The notes below the pieces were generated by a model. It was not told the DNA's origin, did no database searches, and saw only the letters and a program-made list of their open reading frames with translations. Positions 30,142 through 42,889 of a stretch of DNA of 64,000 bases are shown piece by piece. The translations under genes and the position numbers were made by a program. The DNA comes from Karstenula rhodostoma CBS 690.94 (Eukaryota; Ascomycota; Dothideomycetes; Pleosporales; Didymosphaeriaceae): contig MU001493.1 in the NCBI GenBank assembly GCA_010093485.1, forward strand, positions 1,087,599 to 1,151,598. The letters run 5' to 3'. Position 1 is the stretch's first letter, and every line of letters begins with the position of its first letter.

Positions 30142-33100
30142 TGTGACGATGGATGGTAGGATGGTATGAGACTGGGCTGACGACCCCTTAGGTGAGAAGT
30201 GTCGATGGAGGGTATGGTGTGGTGGCTTGTGGGAAGCAGTTCGTGCAGCTCATTCCCCTCCTGAGAGCGACGGACCTTATGTATCCATCGCACCTGGAGG
30301 CGTGGTGTCAGACCTTGGGGCGTGTGGACCCACGGGCGGCTACACCCATGCTCGCACCCATGGCTGCACGTTGCGAGGTAAGAGAGCCCCCAGCCTTCGT
30401 GATGCCCGATTTGGGACAAGATCATGTACGCATCGATATTGACTTGGCACTAGGAGCCTCGGACGGCTGCCTCTTCACACACTAGGGTACGCCAGGGCCA
30501 CCCTTACGCTGATGCACAGATGCCCGCGTTCACGCCGCTTCGGGCAGCTGGGCTCCGCCTTGATCCAGTAAAAGCGGAGGGTCTAGCAAGGGAGGATGCT
30601 GATGACGCGCTCCTCTCTCGACAGGGGTGCGTGCACTTTGCGAACCCCGGCGCGATGCCCGTCTTGCCAGCCCAGACAGAAGACGAGGGCGAGGGCGAGG
30701 CTGCACGACATCTGCATGGCAAGGCTGGCTATACGCTGTGCAGGTACGGACTTGTACCTTCGACCTCGCACGGCAGCACGCTTCCAGAGCGCAATCTGTC
30801 CGACGCTGCCCTTCTCCCAGATGCCGCTCCCCTGGGATGCATTCACACCCCCGGGAGCCAGCGCTCACGATGCCCACCGTGTCCACGATGCCCACGCTCG
30901 AGCCCACGACCTCCACCACCGCGTCCAAATTTAGGCACGCACCATCCTGACGACACCAGCGCCCACTGCCTCGATCCACAGCCAGTGCCGCGCGACCAGC
31001 GCTCCACGATCGTGTCGCGAGATCTCGAGGGATGCGCTAGCCCTGTTCCGCACCAGGCCAGCGACGTCGCCCCCGCCACTGGCCAGCCTCTGGTTAAACT
31101 CTTGGTTCCCGCTTTAGTCCCCGAACCCTGACAGCACTGGTCGTGCAGAGCGCAACGCTCCTGGTGCGCCTCAGCTTTCAGGAACGGTCCGGCTCAACCT
31201 TCGTCACAGACCAGACGCTGCTCCGTCTTCCCCATGCCATCGTGTGCTGAGACGCTAGCGAGTGTGGCACGCGCGCCGGTACCTGTGTGTGTGTCATCTG
31301 AGAATGGGCGTCGAGCCTCTTCTTTTGGGATTATTTTTGGCCTGCACCCGCTCAGAGGCGAAGCACAGAGGACACAGTGGACAGCTCAGCCAATCAGCGT
31401 GGCGCGCCCCCTTGCCCATTCACTGCATCTTCAGGCCCTCATTGGCGGCCGCCCAGCCGCGACAGATCACCACCGACCTGTCGTACAGACCAGCATTCCC
31501 CTGGAGCCGCTGCTTCCATGAGACAGTGCCTGGGAGCTTCCGAGCACTGAACAGTCTGCCTCGCCCGGCAGCTCCACCCGGCAAGCGAGAGATGCTGCCC
31601 CCACACTGCACATTCGTGGGATAGGCGTGTCTCGTACCAGAACGGGTAAACGGCTGCCCATCTCCAGTCTGGAGCTCACCCAGCAGCCTGAGAGACAGGT
31701 TCAAGAAACGGTCGACTCTACTCCGGGCGTACCCGAGTTCAACAGACGCAAGAAATCTCGGTTCCAGAGCGTATGCTCCCCCGCCCCCATCGTGTATTCG
31801 CTTGCACACCGGAAGAATTCCACGTCGCTGCCGTAGTCCGACATTTAGTTGCTTGATGACGGCACGATACAACGCGAACGAGGGTACTAGCAATGCACCA
31901 TTTCAACGGTGGCTACGCTTGGAGTAGCGTACGCGCACTGCACGCACTGCACGCACTGCGAACCGCTTCAGGGCTAATTTGCTCATTTCCCAGGCGGGTG
32001 CTGCTGCTGCTGCAAAATGCCCACATGCAGAGGGCGTAAACAGGAACGACCCCGAGGTCCAGAACTTGAAACACTTCTTTGCTCCGGCCACGAGGAGGAA
32101 AAAAATCAGGCCCCCGAAGGGCCGCGTACCTGCAGCTCGCTGCGGGCCTCATCCCGTTTGTGCCACCTTACAATGCCTCCTATACACGAGTCGAAGCAGC
32201 TTCATGGACGGCGATATGCCTCCGCCTCAACTCTAAGCCAGCCTTGCTGTGCCCCTAGTCTGTTGCATCCAGCCTCTGACAGCATCTCACAGGGTGACAC
32301 AGCATCATGTCAGCGGCACCTCCCAAAGAGCCACTGTGGACCTTGACGACCTCCCTATCTGGAAGGAGCGCCCGCAAAGATCGCTTGCGACCATCCTCTG
32401 CGCTGCTGGTACCATCAGCGGACATCGCTAGGCTAGATGAATGTGGGAAAATCCTTCTCATTTGGCTGTTTGGGTGAAATACAGAACGAGCAAATACTGG
32501 CTGATGGAGCTGATGCACTCACTCACCATTCGCCTGTTGGCTGATGATCACGGGAGAGCGACAAACCTGGCCCCCGACTGTTCTCGTAGCCTGCCTGTCT
32601 CGGAAGGGAGCGCGCAAAACTACCCCGGCCCTTGTTGGGAATAATAATTAACGAGTAGGATTCTCTCATCATCGTTACTGTGACGCTTACCATATCCGGC
32701 CGCAGATGTGGTTCTTCGAGAAGGTGGGGGGGTTGTCTGCATCGGAGTTTTGGAGTAAGCTTACCAGGCGTATCTCTCTACCAATTAGACGTCGGACCAC
32801 TTTATTGATTCTGATGGCAGTGCATGGCATGCGGGCATCGCCGACGTCGACATTCTATACCTGCATCTCGGTTCATGGAGCAGCAGCGTGGTGGTCTGAA
32901 ACGCTTACTGTGAAACTCGGCGGTCGGGAATGTCACTTTGGCAGTGGGAATAAACTCAGTGGCAGTCGCATCCTTCTAGTGGCCAACAACGGATCATACC
33001 AAGGAGTGTGCGCAGATAGGCGAGCAGAAAGGGCTTGATGCGAACGGCTCCATCGCCTTCGCATCATTGCGTTCGTGTGCAAATCATTCTCTAAAATTGG

Positions 33101-36100
33101 CCCAGCCCTCTCGCACGAAGGATCGGGCCATCCACCCTCGACTGCCAACGCTTGTCGCACCTCTTTCATCGCATCCTGATTCTTGCCAGAGGCGCCGTCT
33201 ACACAGTAGCGCCGACTCCGATCCTGCAGATGCAATGCAGTCGCTTTCCAAGGTGGATGTTGACGGCCTGACGCAGCACCCCTCTCGGCTAGCCTCCTGG
33301 GGGTATTTTGCTCTCATTACACGCCACCATCACGGGCCCTCACCGCCGACTTGAAACACAGGCTATTTACCTCAGTAGCAAGCATTCCAAATGCCCAATC
33401 GCAACTCTTTACGACCCACGTCGTGACCTAATATCCCCAAAGCGGGGGTATTAGTGGTGGCGGAGCCGTTGAGGCACAGCCCATTTTGCGGGTTCTTCAA
33501 GCATCACCCCTCGTCGAGCATGCTCGCGTATATTTACCATTCAACCGCACCTCAATCATGCTCTTCCTTGTACGAAATCGCATTCATCGCTGCCGATCCC
33601 CTCCTCACGAACCTATTTTTGGTGGAGAGCTGCTGAATCATGGAAGCTCCCGTTTTTACGACCAGGCGGTACGGGAGCGCGCACGATGCGGGGTCGACCA
33701 AGTATGCCTTGCTCGTGTTCTCTGCGGGTAGTCTAGCTACCATAGCATCACGGCCTGCACGTTGTTCGGTCGAATCTTGGTAGGTTTTTTCTCCGCCCGC
33801 CCTCCGATTCTCCGAGCGGGTGGATGGGCGGTGGAGAAGAGGCCCGCAGTATCGACTGGCAGACGGCAAAGTGACAATCCAGACAACTATGACATTGCGC
33901 GTGGGTCTACTAATGTCTACACGTGTGCACGACTGGTGGATATGCGGTCGCGTGCGAGTCGAGACGAAGAGACACGGCCTGAGGTATCATCGCTGCCTCC
34001 ACTACGGTCGCTTGAGTGCAGAATGTTGCAAGACATGCCCTAAGGCCTGGGACTATCTGCCTGATTGGGGCGAAAACTCGTGAGCAGAGTACCCATCTAC
34101 CGGGGTTGACCCGCGTTATCAGACGACGTTTTTCCCAGCGCATCCGTCCTTCCGGTGAAAGGTGGACACCTCTGGGGCCGAATGCACGTGAAGTGGAACC
34201 GTGTATGCTGCCAGACGGCAACGTTCGCAGCGTCCTACTGACATCTCCAGACCCCGGTAAGGTTCAGTGGATTGGCATGTTGCAAAAGATAGCCGCCAGC
34301 AGATGGTAAGGCACCTTACTGTGCATTATTCAGTTGAGGATATGCTCCTAGGAGCGGAACAGGCCGCAACCCTGCGGCCCGTTTCTATTGCTTCGTTGCA
34401 AGTAATAGCAACCCTGCTCGCTAAAATTGCGCCGAGGAGAGGACGGGACTAGGCTCTTCAAACCTTGAGCCTCCAATCCGAACAGCCTGGATATTATTTC
34501 GGTGCCAGAAAGGCGGTGTTGAAGGATGCGATGGTGAAGCAGAGAAGGTTCCAAAGAAATGAGTGGCGAGGCAATGGAGGCGGCAGTGCTAGGTGGGCGT
34601 CAAGAGACGCTGTATGCCTTGACGATAACGAGACGACTGATGAACCTGGCCATTTGAGAGCGCTTGCCTCGCACCGCAGGGAAAGGCCGCCTGATCTTTG
34701 AGGCCGCAGGGCGATTCAACTGCAGGGCAGGATGTCGAGGGGCGCCTCCTTCACTGATGCCGAGTATAGGCAAAAACCCTCCACGATAACGTGAAGATGG
34801 CTATCTGCGACGCTATCGTCTAGGAGCACGCATGCTTTCTTCCGACATGGATTCGAAATGTCGCCGAAATGCAATGTCCGAGGAAGCAGGTACGCAGGCG
34901 CCTGCATCACTAATGCCAAGCGCAAACAGTCGAGATGATATCAGTAGCGATCGGCCGACCTAATCAAAAACATCCATGATACTAAACAAATCAAGCTGCA
35001 TCCTGCGTGCTTGCAGCTGGCGAGGTCTGACGAGCGCGTGTACTGACCAAGGTGCTCTTCGTACGCGCCAAACCTACATGTGCTACTACGCGAGCGAATC
35101 CTTCAACATGACTATGCAGCATGTCCGACCCCAAGCCTCGCGAACCGCTACGTGCCTAAGGAACTGCACGAGGGCCAGAATGTCTACATGCGCTCGACAC
35201 GACATGTCATTGTCGCGTCGCTTCCATGCGACTAAGAGCCTCAGTTGTCCGTCACGCAATCTACCGCGGATCCTTCGCATCGCCAGCACCCCTCGGATCG
35301 CCACACGTGCAGCCCGCCTTCACGCAACCGCAATCGCAGCCAGCCGCCTCCGTCATTCTTCCGCGACGGCGCATCTGCACTCCTGACTCGGCAGACACAA
35401 CTGTCCGGCACGCGTCGTGAGGCAGGCGCCAGGGCCAATGGTTGCGGCACCTGGCTACGGACTTCGTGGGTAGCCCGTGCGACGTGGATCCTTTAGAACT
35501 TCGACGATGGCCGCATGTGGTAAGTGTTTAGCAAGGCGTTGCTTTTGCGGGTTGCCACGAGACATGTGGAGGTCACGGGCGTGGTTGCGCCGCGGAGGCG
35601 AAGGCGTGGCGACGGTAGGCATGGCAAACGAAGGATGGGAGATGGATCGGGGCGTGACGTATTTTTCGCAGTTGGGTTGAGGCGGGTGGCGTGGAGTATG
35701 CCATCGACGTGCCTGGAAGGCGGAGATGGCTGAGGTGTTTCATGTGCCCCTGTGAGCACATCACCATGTATACTGGGGGGCGAGAAACACGCGGGAGTTG
35801 GGACCGGCTCTTTGTCCTGACTATCAAGCTGCCGGGACACAGCTCCATGCATTCTCATTGGACATCCGTCCATGTCTCGTTAGGACCACATGCATCTCAA
35901 CTGCCCATGGCATATAGACTTCATTGCCTTTAGCAGGCGGTTTCCAGCGAGAAAGTAGTCGTCCACCGCGTATACTTGACGCTTCAGGACCTGAACAGTG
36001 TCGGGACAGGAGCCACGCTTCGGAAAAACAGCCCAAAGGCGACAGTGAGTGCAACAGCCGCTTTGAGAAGAGGAATCTCCAGTAGAAGCATTGGGCAGGG

Positions 36101-36253
36101 TCTCTATAAACATATCCGAGAACATTGTTACAAAGTGTCTTATTCCAAAACTCGGTTGATCGAGTATTTCCGCTCCTTGGAATTTCATGTCGCCAAGCAC
36201 AGTACAGGTTGCCGAGACGCCTTTCCATGGGAAGCACGTCCTTCCGGGCCACT
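30142..36253. other. 6.1-kb region with no supportable gene
   Basis: This is the longest gap in the window. Many short frames exist on both strands, the longest being 30520-31131 on the plus strand. None shows a domain, a signal sequence, splice-linked continuation or coding-like composition. The base composition stays GC-balanced, not AT-rich, so it does not look like heavily RIP-mutated transposon DNA. A 9-bp repeat is present near 31935. The first few hundred bases should hold the promoter of the AflR-type gene. Possible contents are decayed genes, unannotated non-coding transcripts or plain intergenic DNA. Confidence 0.45.
31935..31959. repeat. 9-bp short tandem repeat (GCACTGCAC, 2.8 units)
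   Basis: Two full and one partial copy of GCACTGCAC occur in the gene-free block. Confidence 0.75.
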
Positions 36254-37531
36254 CTACGCACTTTTCCCAAAGAGTGCTTCCTGAGTATCGTAGGTATACT
36301 TCAGGTCCAGGTGCCAGTAATCTCCGCTGGTAGCCTTTGCAACCAGCCACCCTTCGTCCAATGCGTCGACGACCTCCTTGGGCAAAGGTCCTTTTTCGAA
36401 TTGGGCCAGGTTGGTGTCCAGCTGGGAAAGGCTACTTGCCCCGATGATGATACCGCTGTTTGAAGTCAGCTTTGCGCAACCCACTCCGTAAGCAGCCACG
36501 TACTCGTTTCCACCTCCTGTCCGCATCTTCAGGGCACTGTGATGGACGAGCCATCGCAGGGCCACCTCGATGAGCGTGAGGCCGTGGGCAGTGACTACGG
36601 GCTCGATGATGCTGAGTGCAGCCAGGTTGCCGTCCTGAAGGTAGCGTGCGCGGTAGATATTTTCCACGAACGAAGGCGGTTTTGGCGCCTCGGTTTTCCC
36701 AGCTTTATACTTGCCGGTGAAGAGACCGCCGGCCAATCTGATTTCAAGTCAGTGTTGCGTCCGAGATGAGAAGCTGGCCGTTGGCTTGCCCGTTGTAGAC
36801 TACAATGTCGATGCCGTATCGCCGACACGCGGGTACCAGCTCGCTCTCGATTCCTCGCGCTAAACAATCCAGTCAGACTTTCGTGCAGCACGCTTTTGAC
36901 GCACTTCACCCACTTATGGCGTTGTAACAGGCTTGGTAGATGGTCGGTCGGACCCAGCCCTTGTCGCGACATATGATGGCGATTTCCGCCACTTCAAAAG
37001 CAGCGTAATTGCTCAAGCCAAACTGCTTCAACTTGCCCTCCTTGTACAGCTCGTTGACGGCTTCAAGCGTCCTTTCAAAAGGCACACTCCTGTCTGGTGC
37101 GTGCAAGTAGAAGATATCAACATAGTCTGTCTGGAGTTGCTTCAGCGACTCCTCAAAGCTTTCACGTAGCGCCTGTGGCTCATGTTTTCCAGGCTTGAGA
37201 GGGTAAAGCTTGGTCGCGATGGTGAGGTTGCGCTTCTTGTAATTGACTGCAGCTGTGAAGCCTTCCTGTGCGCCATTCTGGTAGGTGCGTGCGGTGTCGC
37301 CTTCATTGTAGCCCGCAGCCTGGAAGTGGTCCAAAAAGGTGCCGAATTCCTCGAGCGACGTCGTTTTGGCTCCCCATTCAACGTCCTGCCTCCATCAGCT
37401 GCAGTCCAGGATTCTCAACGGGCTATCGATAGTTACCGGCCCAAAGGTCATGACTTGGCACGTTAGCTAGATCTTTTGGCTTTCGAAGACCTGCACTCAC
37501 GACCCAAAATGATCCTATTCTTGGCTGCCAT
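36254..37531 (-). CDS. Aldo-keto reductase, AKR7/aflatoxin-aldehyde-reductase-like, five exons
   Basis: Spliced product of 357 residues. Exons: 37531-37501, 37453-37437 (a 17-nt microexon), 37385-36914, 36859-36790 and 36737-36254; total 1074 nt in frame. The short first exons give MAAKNRIILGLMTFGP, the standard AKR start strand. The catalytic tetrad is D46, Y51, K75 and H111 (GDTARTY, TKLYPLK, YLHAPD). Later landmarks are YNAI|TRGIESELVPACRRYGI and AGGLFTGKY. The last intron (36789-36738) uses a GC donor (GGGCAAGC) and a CAG acceptor; no GT donor gives a continuous protein there. These NADPH enzymes reduce aldehydes and dialdehydes in the cytosol. The gene is divergent from the AtuA-type gene, with 778 bp between starts. 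Confidence 0.88.
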
Positions 37532-38309
37532 GTTGTAATACTGACTTCCAATGGCTCTGTTGCGGTCGGAATGGGCGTTGTGAAGGTCGTAGAGACGTTT
37601 AATAGTAAGCCAAAATACAGCACGTGGGGTAGGGCGATCGCTCGGGCGGGACAATTTGGACCGTATCTTCTTACCGGATAAAGCATAGCGGTTACTGTAT
37701 TGGTAACTTAATTCGAAACGCCATCGTACGAGGAACATCTCTAATTATTAATCGACGTTGAGATTTGTCATCTTCAATCGATTTCCTGTTCGTGATATCT
37801 ATCCACGCACGCAACAATCTCTTCATACGTGTGGTCGTGTAGAGTTGGGTACGCAGATGATTTACGTGCTTTTGCGTAGTGCGGGGAACGATGGTGAGGG
37901 CATTAACGGCAACAGCTTCCGCGATCCTACCTCAGAGCTGCGTACTGTTTGTTTGCGGAGGTGTATCATTTCCAGGACTAATCCCAGCCCCCGGCTTCGT
38001 CTCAAGTCAAACAGCTCGTGTGCATCTTGTGCAGTCCGTGCAGCCAGAAGCACAAGGCTTGCAGCCGCGGATATAGATACCCATGCGGCTAACACTACGC
38101 AGAACTCGCAATCGCGGGAACCCCGCATCCAGGAAATAGCTCTAGTCATTTGTTGTGTTCCGCGAGGATGTCTTGAATCGTACTTCTGCTTCTTATAGGT
38201 AGCGTACGTAGGCTATAAAGGAGCCTTCTTCCGGCTTTCTGCGCTTGCTCTGGTCAGACACCGTTGGTCGACATCTTGGTTGCATTCGTTTTTGCGAGAA
38301 ACGCCCATA
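37532..38309. promoter_or_regulatory. Shared divergent promoter of the AKR and AtuA-type genes
   Basis: These 778 bp separate two start codons pointing outward. A TATAAAG box at 38214-38220 serves the rightward gene. No coding frame in between is supportable. The arrangement suggests co-regulation of the two enzymes. Confidence 0.5.
38214..38220 (+). promoter_or_regulatory. TATA box (TATAAAG) of the AtuA-type gene
   Basis: TATAAAG lies 90 bp upstream of the ATG at 38310, the canonical fungal spacing. Confidence 0.55.
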
Positions 38310-40523
38310 ATGCCGTCAACGACGAATCAGAAGCGACCCGTCCGCATTGCGGGCTGTTCAGGTGGGTTCACCGATCGATACCTCGCACTGACGCGGATGG
38401 CTGGTGATCCGGAGGTGGACGCCGTCATAGGAGACTGGCTGGCAGAGATGACCATGGTGGTCCACGGAACCGGGAAAGCAAAACGGCAGGCCGATGGCTC
38501 CAGCAAACGACAGGCGAATGGCGACGCAAAACAACAGAGCCTCGAGGAGCGCAAGAAGACGGCCATGTACGCGGAAACGTTCATGCAGTGCTTTGAGCCC
38601 TGCATCGACAATCTGGTCAAGAACAGGACCAAGATGTGTGTCAATGCAGGCGCCAGTGACACTGAGCTGTTGACCGAGGTCGTCCTGCAGATGTTGAAGG
38701 AACGTGGCGCTGAACACCTGAAGGTGTCGTGGATTTCGGGTGACGACGTTACGCCGCAGGTGCGCCAGCTCATGCAGAAAGGCGAAAAATTTGAGAGCTT
38801 GATGCATGGGAAGGCGCTTGAGGAACTGGGAGCAGACCCCATATGTGCGCAAGCCTATCTTGGTGGACTTTGCATTGCAGAAGCCTTCCGAGATGGGGCG
38901 GATATCGTACTCTGTGGTCGTGTTGCTGATGCGGCCCCTGTTATTGGCGTTGCAGCGTAAGTCGAATCCGTTTGGTTTTGTGTTCGGCATTGACACATGA
39001 CAAGTTGGTGGCATGACTGGAGAAACGATCAACTTGACGAGCTCGCTGGCGCGCTCGTGGCTGGTCATCTTATTGAATGTGGTTCATACGTCACGGGAGG
39101 TTTCTACTCCGAGTTCAAAGATCTTATCAAGGTATGCACCCGTTGTTCACAGCGAAGCAATCTTACTGACCCCTTCAGACGGGCAAACATGTCAACATGG
39201 GCTTCCCTATAGCAGAGATTGAGTCAGACGGTAGTTTCAACATTGCAAAAGAAAAGAATACCGGCGGGTGTGTTACGGTGCGATCGTGTGCCTCGCAACT
39301 TCTTTACGAGATCCAAGGACCGTAAGCAACTCTTCTAAAAATACGTTACCATATTTCTCACGATCTCGCAGGCTGTACTACAATTGCGATGTGGTCGCAG
39401 ATCTCACTGGCATCAAGATGGACCAAATCGGGGAAGAGCTCGTCCGCGTAACAGGCGTCAAGGGCCTCCCACCTCCTCCTACGACCAAAGTAGGGATCAC
39501 GCTACCAGGTGGCTTCCAGGCTGAATGGCATATCTGGCTGTGCGGTCTCGACATCGAAGAAAAGATCCAGATTACGAAGGACCAGATTCTATATACCATC
39601 GGCGACGACATCAAACGCTTCACAAAACTCAAGTTCCAGCAAATGGGCTCCTCCATATGCGACGGCGCCCCATCGCAGGACTTTGCGACGATGGACTTGC
39701 GAATATTTGCGCAGACGCGCGACCCAGAGCTGCTGCGGCCGGACGTGCCAAATGGGTTCAATCGCTGGGTGCTGGAGACGTTCTTGCAAAGCGCACCGGT
39801 ATGTTTTCTTTTTTGAGCAATTTTGCTATCCCACTGACTGTGTTCAGGGCGCTTCTCTCAGCAACGATCTTCGTCAAGTTGTTCCCAAACCTTTCTACGA
39901 GTACTGGGTATCTCTCATGCCGCAGTCTGAGCTCGGCGTCAAGGTACACAACATGTTTGGGTCTCAGCAGGTTCGGGAGCTTCCTCCGCCAGCGGTGACT
40001 GGGGAGTATCCGAGACAACAGCGGTCGTACGAAACCAGCAATCCTGTGCCACTTGGTTCGTTTGGCGAGACTGTGCTCGCACCTCTGGGCTATATTGTAG
40101 CTGGAAGGGTGAGATACTCAGCAACTTGTTGAGGTAGTTGATTTGCTGACATGCAGCGACAGAGCGGAGATAAGGCGAGCGACTGCAACATCGGCTTCAT
40201 CGCACGCCATGACGACGAATACCAATGGTTGCAAAGCTTCCTGACTATCGACCGTATGAAGAAGCTGCTTGGAGGAGAGTACACAGGCAATCCTATCGAT
40301 CGGTTCGAGATCCTCGGCATCCGGGCAGTTCATTTCTTGCTCCACGACCACCTGGACGGGTAAGAGCCTACATTCGACTTCATTACCTGACAATGCTGAC
40401 AGAAAATATAGAGGATATAGCCAGTGCTACAAGTTTGACACGCTGGGGAAGAATGCGATCGAGTTCTTGCGCGCGAAGACGGTGGAGCTGCCCAGGAAGT
40501 TCCTTGACAGAGGCAGGATTTGA
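38310..40523 (+). CDS. AtuA/DUF1446-family protein (acyclic terpene utilisation-like), seven exons
   Basis: Spliced product of 639 residues. Exons: 38310-38956, 39005-39131, 39179-39321, 39372-39798, 39848-40108, 40157-40359 and 40412-40523; introns are 47-52 nt and the total of 1920 nt is in frame. The AtuA core is recognisable: RIAGCSGGFTDRYLA, VIGDWLAEMTM, KMCVNAGASDTELLTE, ADIVLCGRVADAAP, HLIECGSYVTGG, FPIAEIESDGSF. A second domain follows after about residue 460 with LGSFGETVLAPLGYIVAGR and SGDKASDCNIGFIARHDDE, as in the longer fungal and actinobacterial members. AtuA is essential for citronellol/geraniol breakdown in Pseudomonas, but its biochemical activity is poorly defined. Cytosolic location is inferred. 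It ends 80 bp from the convergent WD40 gene. Confidence 0.9.
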
Positions 40524-40603
40524 GTACTGTAGCTCCATACTTCACCATGTACAATGACCCCTCACTTCAAGTCCAACACCATATACCCCCAACTCATCAA
40601 AGT

Positions 40604-41969
40604 TCAAGCCGCCGGATACTTCCAAAAGCGAACGCTATGATCCCAGTCAAACCCCCCAATCCAGCCTCTCTTCTTCAGCAGAAACGTACCACCCACATTG
40701 AACCCATTCAAATACGTGTCGTTCGCGCCCGGTCCCCACGCATACTTCAGGTTGCTCTCAAAGTCATACACCTCCAGCGTAGCCTGGTAGCGGTATGCAA
40801 TCCTCTTCCCGCCCTCCAGCCACGTCACATCCACGATCTCGAAGTAGCGTTTACCCTCGTCGTCCAACTCCCACTTCTGCACCACTTTACCCTCCGCAAG
40901 CGAGTACACCAGCACCTTCCCCCAGCTGCCACCCGCAATGTATTTGCCGTCGGGACTCCATTCCAGGTTGCGAACCCACTGCGAGAACTCACTGATCACG
41001 ATCGGCGGTGCGGTGAGGTTGGCGACGGTGTAGATCTTTGCGGTGCGCTCGCCGTTTCCAATGGCGAGGTACTCGCCATTGGGCGAAAAGCGCGTTACCT
41101 GAGAATCTCAAATTAGTCCCGTGCAAGAGGTTGGAGTATCAGTCATACCCAGTTCTGCGCGGTGGAGCTCTCGAAGTCGGAGAGGAAGGTTCCGTTTTTC
41201 GCGGACCAGAGCTTGCCTTTGCCGTCCCACGCCGCGGTCGCAACGTACCTGCCGTCGGGGCTAAACGCTGCGCTCATTATTCCATCGCTGTGTCCGTTCA
41301 GCGTTACTATGGCTTCGGGATTGTCGAGATCGTAGATGAAGGCTTCATTTTGCTGGGAGGCTGTGTAGCGGCGGCCGAGGAAAACATTTTGATCGAACGA
41401 TGTAGTCTCTCCGGCGATCTTGATTGGGTCTGCCACTGGAGCACCTTCTTTCGATAGGGTGTAGTGGTAGATGTCACTGCCGGTCCACTGCGGTCGGTGC
41501 GTGCTGATGAGTAGATCGTAGCCGCCCTGGGGCGAAACCGTGATGCGTGCGTCGTCTCCGGTCTGTGCAATGTCTGCAACAGTGGCACCGGTATGGAGGT
41601 CCGTGATGCGTGTGTTGGTGTCGTTGATCATGATGAGGAATTTTTCGTCTGGCGTCACTGTACCGGGCCCGAAGAGTGAGAGGCTGTGCGGCTTCCAATA
41701 GTTAGACTGGCCGGCCACGTGCACAGGATGCTATGACTTGCCTTGATTTGAGTGTACCTTACTTGTTCAGAGCCCCATTTCTTCGGATAGCCCTCGGCCC
41801 ATTCAGCGGCCTTGCCATCATGTTGCCAGTCCGAAACTGGAGTGGACACTGGAGGAAGTGCAGCGAGGCTAACGATATCGAATTTAGAGGTTGCACGGGG
41901 CGGAACAGTGAGGGAGAAAGCAGCGTGACGGAGCAATTGTATAACGATTAGAGTTCTGAGAGCCATCAT
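40604..41969 (-). CDS. WD40 beta-propeller protein with N-terminal signal-like sequence
   Basis: Spliced product of 419 residues from exons 41969-41763, 41706-41149 and 41098-40604 (introns 56 and 50 nt). The N-terminus (MMALRTLIVIQLLRHAAFSLTVPP) looks like a secretory signal, although an Arg interrupts the hydrophobic core. The rest contains WD-type repeats: HSDGIMSAAFSPDGRYVATAAWDGKGKLWS, shortened here to GIMSAAFSPDGRYVAT, then VTRFSPNGEYLAIGNG, RNLEWSPDGKYIAGGSW and a C-terminal GGFDWDHSVRFWKY that would close the propeller. Propellers usually act as binding scaffolds or, when secreted, as lectin- or lactonase-like enzymes. Which applies here is unknown. It sits between the AtuA-type gene and the double-zinc-cluster regulator. 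Confidence 0.8.
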
Positions 41970-42889
41970 GATGATGATTGGGAGATCAGGTTGGCAGACA
42001 CTGGCCCCGCCGGATCCGCCGCTTATTTGTAGCCACGGAGATGACCACCCCCTCTTTCTGCAGGTTATACAACTAAAAGAAGATAGTTTCGGAGTTAAAG
42101 ATATCCGAGTGTGTTGTCTTTACGCTCAGTTTAGGCGGACCATGTGTTTCTGCATGGGGTATCATCCAAATTATCTCACAGTCTTCGGGTCACCTTTCGG
42201 ACCAGCTCAGTCGCTGTTGATGTTCCACAACATGCTTCAATCAGGCCATGCATCTTTCCTCCGTCATGAAAGAGGGAAGTAAGTCGTAAACTTTCGAGTA
42301 TAGCTGTATGGTGTCACAAGCATAGCCTATGTTGTTACCAGTCATACAAGGCACAGTCCCTTTAGCCTACTACAAGCATCTGCAACACATATTGAGATAC
42401 CACGATTGATATAGCCGCAGCGACTCTCCCCAGTCATCTGCTTATGGCAACGTCGATTAGTGGCCATATTTCAGATTCCCCTTTGGCGGCTAGTGGTATC
42501 CCAAACAGTCGGTCTTGATTTCGCACGAGAAGGCGGGGGTTGAAGTATTCGGATGCCTTTCCTCATCGAGTAGGTATGATCGTGTTATTGTACGGAGCTA
42601 GCATTGCGGAAGAGCCCCTCGATTCTTGGGCTTCTTGCACGTTTCGAGAAGTCTCCAGACAGTACATACCGTACCGGGAAGGATTTTCCGCTACCGGCAT
42701 GTGTCGCTGAACTACACATAGAGTAATTGTTTGGACAGCACTGAAATCCGCCTTCATGAACGGGATCGGCTTGGACGAATGAATCCACCAGAAATTTCCT
42801 AGTTTGTGACATGATCCCAAGCCATGTTTATCGGTTATCTGAAGTATAACCGGGAATCGAAAAGGGTATCACATAGTGCAATAGGCGTT
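41970..42889. other. Intergenic, no gene seen
   Basis: About 920 bp with the WD40 gene promoter at its left and the regulator 3' end at its right. The frame at 41968-42282 on the plus strand overlaps the WD40 5' leader and lacks features. Confidence 0.5.

Noticed and set aside
30520..31131. 203-codon plus-strand frame in the gene-free block
   Set aside because: Overlapped by several equally long frames on the other strand, Pro/Arg/His-rich without pattern, no homology recognised.
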